A DNA stretch of 64,000 nt. It comes from Mesostigma viride. Lineage: Eukaryota > Streptophyta > Mesostigmatophyceae > Mesostigmatales > Mesostigmataceae. Positions 21,501 through 32,600 of this stretch are shown piece by piece. The DNA lies in contig RPFO01000703.1 of assembly GCA_009746045.1 (NCBI GenBank), forward strand, positions 1-64,000, given 5' to 3'. Under the pieces are notes generated by a model. That model did no database searches, was not told the DNA's origin, and saw only the letters and a program-made list of their open reading frames with translations. The position numbers were made by a program, and so were the translations under genes. Every line of letters starts with the position of its first letter. The first letter of the stretch is position 1.

Positions 21501-24415
21501 TCTACGTGTACACATGGATGTCAAAGAAAAAAAAATGATGAGGATTCAGGCTCCCATGGTTTCATCATGCATGGCCCGTCTACGTACATGGATGGCATGT
21601 ATGTACTTAATGATGAGGATTCAGGCTCCCATGGTGTCATCATGGCCCGTGTACGTACATGGATGGCAATTATGTAATTAATGATGAGGATTCAGGCTCC
21701 CATGGTGTCATCATGGCTTGTATACGTGTTGTTGGCATGTATGAAATTAATGATGAGGATTCAGGCTCCCATAGTGTCATCATGGCTGGCCTACGTACAT
21801 GGATGGCATTTATGTAATTAATGATGAGGATTCAGGCTCCCATGGGGTCACCATGGCCCGTCTACGTTCATGGTTGGCATTTAATAATGTAATTAATGAT
21901 GAGGATTCAGGCTCCCATGGTGTCATCATTGCCCGTGTACGTACATGAATGGCATTTATGTAATCAATGATGAGGATTCAGGCTCCATTGGTGTCATTAT
22001 GGCCCGTCTACGTGTTGTTGGCATGTATGAAATTAATGATGAGGATTCAGGCTCCCATAGTGTCATCATGGCTGGCCTACGTACATGGATGGCATTTATG
22101 TAATTAATGATGAGGATTCAGGCTCCCATGGGGTCACCATGGCCCGTCTACGTTCATGGTTGGCATTTATGTTCAGGATTCAGGCTCCCATGGTGTCATC
22201 ATTGCCCGTGTATGTACATGGTTGGCATTTATGTAATTAATGATGAGGATTCAGGCTCCATTGGTGTCATCATGGCCCGTCTACGTACATGTATGGCATG
22301 TATGTAATTAATGATGAGGATTCAGGCTCCATTGGTGTCATCATGGCTGGCCTTCGTATGTACATGGATGTCAAAGAAAAAAAAATGATGAGGATTCAGG
22401 CTCCCATGGTGTCATCATGGCCCGTGTACGTACATGGATGTCAAGGAATAGTAAATGATGAGGATTCAGGCTCCCATGGTGTCATCATGGCCCGTCTACG
22501 TACATGGATGGCGATTTTGTAATTAATGATGAGGATTTAGGCTCCCAGGGTGTCATCATGGCCCGTCTACGTACATGGATGGCATTTATGTATTTAATGA
22601 TGAGGATTCAGGCTCCCATGGTGTCATCATGGCTTGTCTACCTACATGGTTGGCATTTATGTAACCTGAATCCTCTCATAAAAAAAATGATGAGGATTCA
22701 GGCTCCCATGGTGTCATCATGGCCCGTCCACGTACATGGATGTCAAAGAAAAAAAAATGATGAGGATTCAGGCTCCCATGGTGTCATCATGGCCCGTCTA
22801 TGTACATGAATGGCATTTATGTAATTAATGATGAGGATTCAGGCTCCCATGGTGTCATCATTGCCCGTGTACGTACATGGATGGCATTTATGTATTTAAT
22901 GATGAGGATTCAGGCTCCCATGGTGTCATCATGGCCCGTGTACGTACATGGATGGCATTTATGTATTTAATGATGAGGATTCAGGCTCCATTGGTGTCAT
23001 CATGGCCCGTGTACGTACATGGATGGCATTTATGTAACCTGAATCCTCTCATAAAAAAAATGAAGAGGATTCAGGCTCCATTGGTGTCATCATGGCTGGC
23101 CTACGTACATGGATGTCAAGGAATAGTAAATGATGAGGATTCAGGCTCCCATGGTGTCATCATGGTTTGTCTACCTACATGGTTGGCATTTATGTAATTA
23201 ATGAGGAGGATTCAGGCTCCCATGGTGTCTCCATGGCTGGGCTAGGTACATGGATGTCAAGGAATAGTAAATGATGAGGATTCAGGCTCCCATGGTGTCA
23301 TCATGGCCCGTGTACGTACATGGATGGCATGTATGTAATTAATGATGAGGATTCAGGCTCCCATGGTGTCATCATGGCCCGTCTACGTACATGGATGTCA
23401 AAGAAAAAAAATGATGAGGATTCAGGCTCCCATGGTGTCATCATGGCTGGCCTACGTACATGGATGTCTCATAAAAAAAATGATGAGGACTCAGGCTCCC
23501 ATGGTGTCATCATGGCGTGTCTACGTGTACACATGGATGTCAAAGAAAAAAAAATGATGAGGATTCAGGCTCCCATGGTTTCATCATGCATGGCCCGTCT
23601 ACGTACATGGATGGCATGTATGTACTTATTGATGAGGATTCAGGCTCCCATGGTGTCATCATTGCCCGTGTATGTACATGGTTGGCATTTATGTAATTAA
23701 TGATGAGGATTCAGGCTCCATTGGTGTCATCATGGCTGGCCTACGTATGTACATGGATGTCAAAGAAAAAAAAATGATGAGGATTCAGGCTCCCATGGTG
23801 TCATCATGGCCCGTGTATGTACATGGATGTCAAAGAAAAAAAAATGATGAGGATTCAGGCTCCCATGGTGTCATCATGGCCCGTGTACGTACATGGATGT
23901 CAAGGAATAGTAAATGATGAGGATTCAGGCTCCCATGGTGTCATCATGGCCCGTCTACGTACATGGATGGCGATTTTGTAATTAATGATGAGGATTTAGG
24001 CTCCCAGGGTGTCATCATGGCCCGTCTACGTACATGGATGGCATTTATGTATTTAATGATGAGGATTCAGGCTCCCATGGTGTCATCATGGCTTGTCTAC
24101 CTACATGGTTGGCATTTATGTAACCTGAATCCTCTCATAAAAAAAATGATGAGGATTCAGGCTCCCATTGGTGTCATCATGGCTGGCCTACGTACATATG
24201 TACATGGATGTCAAAGAAAAAAAAATGATGAGGATTCAGGCTCCCATGGTGTCATCATGGCCCGTCTACGTACATGGATGTCAAGGAATAGTAAATGATG
24301 AGGATTCAGGCTCCCATGGTGTCATCATGGCCTGTCTACGTACATGGATGGCATGTATGTATTTAATGATGAGGATTCAGGCTCCCTTTGGGTCATCATG
24401 GCTGGCCTACACACA
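18508..24415 (+). repeat. 70-bp satellite array, right arm (plus orientation)
   Basis: The same satellite reverse-complemented: AATGATGAGGATTCAGGC, then TCCCATGGTGTCATCATGG, then CCCGTCTACGTACATGGATG. Orientation switches once, near 18485-18530. Higher-order duplication is present here too: 19597-19917 and 22877-23197 give the same translation (3280 bp apart). The array ends near CTACACACATGG at about 24415. Confidence 0.97.
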
Positions 24416-24689
24416 TGGAGTCATATTGATTCATGGAACAATGAGATACCATTCTTAATTGAAAATTGTTCTTGATACTTTCACATGCATGCCCGGAATC
24501 GTGAATTTGTGCGGGTTTCCATGATGACAATCCTCATTGAATTCTTGAGCACACAATATTGAGCAATTTAGGGGCACTTCGGCAATGTTGACCATTTTCA
24601 TTCATGATAAAATTAACATTTAATGCAATAAATACATATTCCACTCATTTTAATAAACCATGCAAAAACTTAACAAGCACGCTCAAGCT
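24416..24689. other. AT-rich unique spacer
   Basis: Between the satellite and the next minisatellite. It holds AATAAA-like hexamers near 24628 and 24651 but no ORF, so they are probably incidental. Confidence 0.4.
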
Positions 24690-25180
24690 AGGGGTGGGCT
24701 GGCATGCACGCGTGGGTGTGGGGGTGGGCTGGCATGCATGCGTGGGTGTGGGGGTGGGCTAGCCTGCATGCGTGGGTGTGGGGGGGGCTGGCATGCATGC
24801 GTGGGTGTGTGGGGGGGCTAGCATGCATGCGTGGGTGTGGGGGGGGGCTGGCATGCATGCGTGGGTGTGTATGGGGGCTGGCATGCATGCGTGGGTGTGT
24901 GTGGGGGGCTAGCATGCATGCGTGGGTGTGTGGGGGGGCTGTCATGCATGCGTGGGTGTGGGGGGGGCTGGCATGCATGCGTGGGTGTGTGGGGGGGCTA
25001 GCATGCATGCGTGGGTGTGGGGGTGGGCTAGCATGCATGCGTGGGTGTGAGTGTGGGCTAGCATGCATGCGTGGGTGTGGGGGGGGCTAGCATGCATGCG
25101 TGGGTGTGGGGGGGGCTAGCATGCATGCGTGGGTGTGGGGGTGGGCTAGCATGCATGCGTGGGTGTGGGGGGGGGCTAGC
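24690..25180. repeat. ~30-bp minisatellite with GCATGCATGCGTGGGTGTG core
   Basis: About 16 units of 29-31 bp: GGCTAGCATGCATGCGTGG then GTGTGGGGG with small length changes in the G-run. The GCATGCATGC palindrome and alternating purine-pyrimidine core could favour non-B DNA. ORFs on both strands are stop-free by repeat periodicity only. Confidence 0.95.
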
Positions 25181-28009
25181 ACGCCCCACCCCTCCATCGG
25201 CACAGCCAGCCTTGTGAGTCTACCCTCAACAACAAGGCTGGTAGGACGACACGCCTGAGCAGCATATGTCATGCCTATCTCAGGCTAATAATGTGTGATT
25301 TTGTGCCAACAACCAAGTTGTTCCACCCAACAACACATTATAAACCCTCTTCCAAAATGCCCAACAAGCCGGACACGTGGAGGACCACACACGCAGTATA
25401 TAAAGAGAAAATAAGCTGACTTTTTATCCAGCCAACCTGTGGCTAGCTGCTCTGGTTACCATGACAAATGCTAACATTTACTCAGTGGGAAAGGTGATCA
25501 TGAAGAGACCATTGGAACAGCCTACCTGACGCATGTGCCACCAAAGCATTGTGTCCCGCAAAATGCACACTGCCTCCTTTCTAACAAGCACGAGCCGCTC
25601 TCTTTAGGAGACAGGTGCCAGCTCGTCAGTGTCTGGGGAAAATGATATTGCCGCTGCTTAGGAAGACCGCGTGAATTTCCTCGAACACAACTGTCTATAA
25701 AGCAAAAGAAATTTCAGAGAAGCATGGAAATAAAAGCATTACACCTTCCCGACAGGTTGCGGGCCACGCGCTGCAGAAAGCCAGCCACGTCACAGACGAA
25801 CTAGCTAAAAGACACCCAGGAATCCAGCGATGCAGCGCCAGGAACCGCAACTTTCTGGCTGCATCTGGCCGGAAAAAAGGCAAAAAGCTTAGGCTCAACG
25901 AGCTAAGAAAGCAGGAAAACGCTAGCTTAAGACGTTTAACACAAGAACGTACCATAACGGGCATTTATTCGTGCCCAGGCGCACAAGAAAGTCCACCCTT
26001 TCATGGAGTGGTTGGGCAGTACGCATCGCGCAGGGCTAATGTTATCTTACCGCAAAATGACGGGAAAGGTAAAGATAGCAGCGGGAATTTTTACGGCTTT
26101 ACAAACATCATTAAACTAGCTTTCCTTACGACCATCAAAACTGGCAACAATCGACAATCAACCCGGCAGGCATCCATTATACTTTATTCATCCCGACAGA
26201 AATTCAGGCCGGACCCCCCCTGCCGATGGCAAAGAAAAAAAGCCCGCGACATTATAGATCGCAACCATCCCGCCATAAATTAGAATCACTAACTAATTTT
26301 CTCCAGTAATCGAGCATTTTTTCTGCTTTCCGCGTGCCAGATTTGTCACGTTTCGTCTAAAGGCAGTCACCGCCATTAAATCAGCCGACATAGCTTTTGG
26401 GCCTCAATTTGCACCGAAATTTGGTCCGTACCGTCCAGCTCAGTCGGATTATGTATGTGGATCGGCCGTGTTGGTTGCATACGCAGGTATATTAATTCTT
26501 GCATTCGCCCCGGACCTTCCCCAGGACAGGTCAGGTTATAACAATAATTCTTGCATTCGCCCCCGCCCTTTCCTATGGCCTGGTCAGGTTTGGGCGCGAC
26601 GCCACTAGCGCGGCGCCCGCGAAAGAGTGGCCAGGCTCGAGCACGTTTTCTGGATCCCAAGCACCGGATTGGACACTGTCCGAGGACTGGACAGGAATTG
26701 GCTGACCAATCGGATGCTTGCTCGTCGTCTCCAAAAACATATATAAAGAGCCAAATTGCGCGAACTACGCAATGATCCTTTAAGCAGCGTTACTCTGCCG
26801 AAATGTCAACCTAGGCCGGTCAAGTGACGCCGAGGTGTTCACCAATTGTTCAGGTCAGCCACAGCGCTGTCACGGACGCGAGCTATGTCATCCGGGCGCC
26901 CACTATGCACAAGACCGGTGACGTGCGCAAGGAATTTGTTTTCTACGCATTTTCGACAAAGGTTAGTGACCGGGGGGGGACACTAGCACTTGCAGCATAA
27001 GAGCGGACGAAAGTGTACGTGCACGCGCGCCGGGCCAGGCACAGCTGGGCGCGCAGCACTGACTTGAGCGGACGGCAGCACAAGTGTGCAGCGTCGAGAG
27101 GATCATACGCGTGTTAGTGGACAGCTGGAGCTGAAGCTGGACTGCTGGACTTCAACAGCGCCGAGGCTATTGACAGGCCAGGTGTCTTTGTGGTGTAGAA
27201 TAGCGGGTCAACGTTATGAGGACTGGACAGAAAATGGAAAAGGACAATTTGCGGTGCGGAGCCAGATCGCTGGAATGAATGCGAAATCGCTGGCAGCCCT
27301 AAAAAGGGATTTCTTCTAGAAAGGAACGATTAGACGCAATGTTTGCTGGGCCACTCACACGCAAGGTGTGAGCGTGCAGATTGTCTGAAGGATATTATGC
27401 TTCGACCTTGCTGGACGTGACTCAATGTCGGACATTCCCAGGGACAGAAATGCCGGAGCCTCTAGGAGATGAGATCGGCAACAGGGTAGCAATTTAGATT
27501 TGTCGGGATGCCTTCCTGCTTTTGTTGGCATGTGTGGTAGAAAGCCAGGACGGCAACTGGAATGCAGTTTCTATTTGCATGGTTCAGACAGCAAGATAGT
27601 TTGGGCATTCCTGGCTGGACTGACAAGTGTGGCGTGTGTCATGCGTGTGGCATGACGAATGGTTTGGTTCATAGTCGAAGAGGACTCTCACGTAGCGTGT
27701 AGTCTCTTCTCTCAAATCATGGGACAGGTCCTCGCCCACCCCACAGGGCATGCAGTTAAGGCAGGCACATCAGCTCAGCTCATTTGGGTTTTACCAAATT
27801 AAGCTGAGAGGCCAGCCGCCATGGTGGCGCCGGAGATTGTGGCACGCAGACGCGACAGCGCGCCTTCGAATCTAGGCACGGTCGCATTTTTTTTAGGAAA
27901 TGTAGAATTGTTGTCGACCAGCTACCAACGCCCGACCGGACCCATAAAACGGAAACATCAAGGCGATGTGATGGTGTAGGTGTGTCTCATATCTCATTAA
28001 TACACAGCG
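25181..28009. other. No recognisable gene; scattered short ORFs
   Basis: Ordinary-complexity sequence. A plus-strand ORF at 26008-26283 (91 codons) and a minus-strand ORF at 25964-25695 (89 codons) carry no motif I know. A small duplication is visible near 26495-26560, where ATTCTTGCATTCGCCCC occurs twice. TATATAAAGAG occurs at 25397 and 26740. A coding function is not supported. Confidence 0.45.
26706..26748 (+). promoter_or_regulatory. Candidate promoter: CCAAT box plus TATA box
   Basis: CCAAT at 26706-26710 is followed by TATATAAAG at 26740-26748, a plausible eukaryotic core-promoter spacing. The same TATATAAAGAG string occurs at 25397. No convincing ORF follows, so it may be a retroelement promoter remnant or chance. 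Confidence 0.25.
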
Positions 28010-28185
28010 TCGTGAATATAATATATAATAATATTATAAAAATACTATAATAAAAAATATAATTTAAATTTTATGTTAATTTTAATGTTATTTCATATAA
28101 CATAATATAATTAATAAAATATTATATGACATAATATAATATAATATTATATAAAATAGTAAATAAAAAATTAAAATGTAAAAGA
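28010..28185. repeat. Extremely AT-rich island
   Basis: About 175 bp made almost only of A and T (AATATAATATATAATAATAT and similar). It stands out sharply from its flanks. It could be a microsatellite-like tract, a matrix-attachment-type region or an organelle-derived fragment; nothing in it decides. Confidence 0.7.
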
Positions 28186-29289
28186 AAAATATCTACCTTA
28201 TTGCTGTTTAATGTTCCTTTCCGATTCAGCATAAGTACACTCTTGAGTGTGTGCAATGTTTGGTTATACGCCATTGTCTTAAAATAGCTACCAATGTAAA
28301 CCTCCGTCCTAACCAAATTTGGTTACAATAAAGACATTGATGCCTGACACATACCATTCATTGCTTGAAATACCATGCATATTTTGTGTCAATGTTCTGC
28401 AGACCACAGCTTCAAGTGGGCATACTTCGCTTTCCTCAATATAATGGCGACATGGCATTTGGTGAAAGTGGTGAGTGCCATTAAGTTGCGCCGGCCGGGG
28501 TGGTTTTACCGGATTAGGATACATTTGCACGGCTTCAAATGTATCCTAAATGCACCATTGGCAAACATGGTTTCTGGACATGGTCGATATCATTCATATG
28601 TTTGGCAAGCATGATATGATCATGCTTGCCAAAGATGTTGTCTCTTTTCATATTTCACACATATATTATCGGCCTCGGCGTGCCATGCTTCCACGTTTGT
28701 TGTCTCTTTTCATATATTGTAAATATGATCAATAAAATTCCAAACATGACCATGTTGGAGACTTCAAGTGGAGCATCATGATTACTGTTTTCACTATTAC
28801 GTAACCCATGGTTCATGTTAACATGGCATAATGAGCAATCCTATTGACCCCATGACTAATGGTGAAGTTAATAAAGTTACATCGTGGCACGTCACTATAG
28901 CATCAAGTTGCATCATTGTGCATAAAGTAGTTTAGCACTGAGTTGGCATGCCAACACCAGGTACACTAAATAAATTAAAACCAGAATTGATAAACAACCC
29001 AGTATCCAAATACAGTATCCATATATATGCAGGTCGTACTACAGGTACAGCCACGGCTGCCACGCGGCTTCTGCAGCGATCACGCTCTTTCTCCTAGACA
29101 ATTGCTCTACTGGTCCCTACAGGTCGGTCGACTTGGACCATGATGCGTCAAGAACCGTCAATTGACCGACTTAAACAAGATGTTTGTCTACATGCAGCTG
29201 TCTGCACCTAACTAACGTGAAACCGCGTGCTACCAAATATAGCGGGAAATGCATGAGTAACACATGTCAACGCACAACCGGTGGAAATC
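28186..29289. other. No recognisable gene; one motif copy and a hairpin
   Basis: A sister-type motif GTTGCGCCGGCCGG lies at 28485, followed by GGTGGTTTTACCGG and GGATACATTTG. The same GGATACATTTG/CCGGTAAAACC block recurs in inverse orientation at 39765-39812. A near-perfect hairpin (TTTGGCAAGCATGAT, 3-nt loop, ATCATGCTTGCCAAA) lies at about 28600-28632. AATAAA is at about 28731. No ORF is convincing. Confidence 0.5.
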
Positions 29290-29339
29290 ACGCGATACCA
29301 ACCGCGGCAACAGTGGTGTGAACATAGCGGGCACTGCCA

Positions 29340-29674
29340 TGCAAAAAAGCACCAGCAGCGGCATCAGTAGCAAATTGTAGTAGCGGAACAATAGCCACTA
29401 CATCAATGCAACAACACATCAGCCCAGCAACACAGCAGCAGCATGACCGTAGCACAGCAGCAGCACAACTGTAGCTCAGCAGCACGGCCGCAATGCAGCA
29501 GTGCATCAACACAGCAGCACGACAGCAATACATCAGCGGCACGGCAGCAATGCAGCAACACATCAGCACAACAGCACAACAGCAGCACGGCAGCAATGCA
29601 GCAACAGTAGCATGGCAGCACAGCAGCAGCAGCAGCACATGAGCAGCTCAATGACAACAACCGCTGCTCGCGCT
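29340..29674. repeat. CAG/CA-rich imperfect trinucleotide tract
   Basis: Runs of CAGCAGCA interleaved with CACAACAGC and CAACACATCAGC. It lies directly 3' of the stop of the minus-strand transposase-like gene, so it may be that gene's 3' UTR. The ORFs here (poly-Cys/Ala, poly-Gln) are shadows. Confidence 0.8.
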
Positions 29675-32600
29675 TCAGCAGTCGTCGTCGTCGTCGTCAT
29701 CGTCATCGGCAAGGATGAGCGCTCGCTTCCGACGCCGGGAGGCGCCTGCGTTGTTGTTCTCCGCCACATCGTCGCTGGGTGGAACCATCTCGCGCAATCG
29801 AGCCTCGGCCAGGGTGATATCCGGCGCTTGCAACGCAGGGACGACCACACCGGGGCACCCGCAGATCTGTGCCTCCAGCTCGTGGAGAGGCACGCAAGAA
29901 ACCGCGTCCTCCTCCCAACGGGCACCCCAGTACATGGCTACCATGTCGTTTTGCGTGTCGACAACAGCGACACGACCATGGTACCTGCCGTCCCGGCTTT
30001 CGGTGCGACCGTCCGCGGATGTCACACGCTCCGACGCCCAATGACACACGACTTGCCCTACGAGGTTGCGGCTGCCACTCTTGACCTGCAGCGTTATGCC
30101 TTCCCAGCATGCCTTCGCCATGCCGACGATGCCCTTCGAGCATTCAGCATCTTGCCACTTCACGACCGGGTGTTCCGCGTCACAGGGCACCTCCTTCAGC
30201 GCCTTTAGGCACTCCTTGGTGAGCTTTTTGTTCGCACCCAAGGAGACTGCATGGGGCGGCTGACCTCGCTTGCCCACCACTTGTGTCAAGACGAGGTCTG
30301 ACGCGGTGATGATCACCGTGTGCGCCGCAGTGGTTGGCGGATGGGGCCATTGCGCAATGTCTGGGTTCCACGGGTGCCACGTGTCACGCAAATGCTTAGC
30401 GCGGTATACAAAGAGCTCAATAGAAGGTTGGCCGCCATCCTCCTTCGCAACCACCTCCTTGATGATGCCAAAGAGGACTGGAGTCCACGTGAGCTTCGAG
30501 TTGCAGAGAATACCAGCTGAAGGGTGCCAGTATAGAACAGCGGAGCCTTTCTCAACGCCTTGCATGCGCTTCAAGTAAGCGACCTTGGCTGTCATGGCCC
30601 TGTCTTCTGCCGCCCATTCCTGCTGTGTGTGGCCATCATGAAGAACTCGGTCTACCAGCGGGGTGACGCGCACCGCCTCTGCGTCGACCAACGCCATGAA
30701 GTGCTCTTCTTGCGTCGGTGGTGGTTCAGGCGCTGCATCGTGCTCACGCAGGGCGGAGATGTCCGCGCGAGATGGCCACGGCAAAGGGCGCCACTCCTCA
30801 GGCACCTCCTCAGGGGCATGTGGGACTTTTGCGAAAAAGGCCTCGTTTGGCTTGATGGTGTCGGGCGGAAAGTACCACTGCCAGATGCCATGGGGCAACT
30901 TCTGGACCCTTGTTTTGATCGACTCCAGCTCCTTCCCCAGAAACTCCATGTTCAATGGTGCGAAGGCTGGGGTGTCCTGCAACATCGGAATGCGGTCTGG
31001 ATCCACAAGTCGGACGCCAAACAGCGGCCGCCCCTCCGCATCAAACTTGTAAGGCTGTGTCATCGCCTTCCCGCACCGTGGCGCGCCTTCCTGTCGAGTC
31101 CCCGCGGGCTGCCACGGCGTCTTTTGGGACTCCGTGGTCCGGTAGGACAACCAGGTCTCTGCGTTGCCCTGTACCTGGAAGAAGACCGCGTGGTGCACCT
31201 TCATTGAGCGACCGCGTTTTTCAGGCACCGGCTGTGCCGCTCCGCCGCCCGCCGGCTGCGCCGCCGGCCCGCCGCGCGCCGGCTGCCCCGCCCCGCCGCC
31301 CGTCGACAGCCCCGCCCCGCCGCCCACGCGCGCCGGCAGCGCCGCTGGCCCCCCGCACGCCGACCGCCCTGCCCCGCCGCCCGTCGACTGCCCCGCCCCG
31401 CCGCCCGTCGACAGCCCCGCCCCGCCGCATGCCAGCTGCGCCGGCCCGCCGCCCACGCGCGCCGGCAGCGCCGCTGGCCCCCCGCACGCCGACCGCCCTG
31501 CCCCGCCGCCCGTCGACTGCCCCGCCCCGCCGCCCGTCGACAGCCCCGCCCCGCCGCATGCCAGCTGCGCCGGCCCGCCGCCCACGCGCGCCGGCAGCGC
31601 CGCTGGCCCCCCGCACGCCGACGGCCCTGCCCCGCCGCCCGTCGACTGCCCCGCCCCGCCGCCCGTCGACAGCCCCGCCCCGCCGCCCGTCGACTGCCCC
31701 GCCCCGCCGCCCACGCGCGCCGGCAGCGCCGCTGGCCCCCGCGCGCCGACTGCCCCGCCCCGCCGCCCGTCGACAGCCCCGCCACGCCGCCCACGCGCGC
31801 CGGCAGCGCCGCTGGCCCCCCGCACGCCGACCGCCCTGCCCCGCCGCCCGTCGACTGCCCCGCCCCGCCGCCCGTCGACAGCCCCGCCCCGCCGCCCGCG
31901 CGCGCCGGCAGCGCCGCTGGCCCCCCGCGCGCCGGCTGCCCCGCCCCGCCGCCCGTCGACAGCCCCGCCCCGCCGCCCGCGCGCACCGGCAGCGCCGCTG
32001 GCCCCCCGCGCGCCGACTGCCCCGCCCCGCCGCCCGTCGACTGCCCCGCCCCGCCGCCCACGCGCGCCGGCAGCACCGCTGGCCCCCCGCACGCCGACGG
32101 CCCTGTCCCGCCGCCCGTCGACTGCCCCGCCCCGCCGCCCGTCGACAGCCCCGCCCCGCCGCCCGCGCGCGCCGGCAGCACCGCTGGCCCGCCGCCCGTC
32201 GACGGCCCTGCCCCGCCGCCCGTCGACTGCCCCGCCCCGCCGCCCGTCGACAGCCCCGCCCCGCCGCCCGCGCGCACCGGCAGCGCCGCTGGCCCCCGCG
32301 CGCCGACTGCCCCGCCCCGCCGCCCGTCGACTGCCCCGCCCCGCCGCCCACGCGCGCCGGCAGCACCGCTGGCCCCCCGCACGCCGACGGCCCTGTCCCG
32401 CCGCCCGTCGACTGCCCCGCCCCGCCGCCCGTCGACAGCCCCGCCCCGCCGCCCGCGCGCGCCGGCAGCACCGCTGGCCCGCCGCCCGTCGACGGCCCTG
32501 CCCCGCCGCCCGTCGACTGCCCCGCCCCGCCGCGCACCGGCAGCGCCGCCCCGCTGCCCGCTGACTGCCCCGCCCCGCCGCCCGTCGACAGCCCCGCCCC

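Noticed and set aside
13404-24458. Dozens of 65-126-codon ORFs with MMRIQAPMVSSW and NDEDSGSHGVIM repeats
   Set aside because: They follow the satellite unit in two frames and on whichever strand it points; units that are multiples of 3 keep frames open. No start context, introns or conservation bias was seen.
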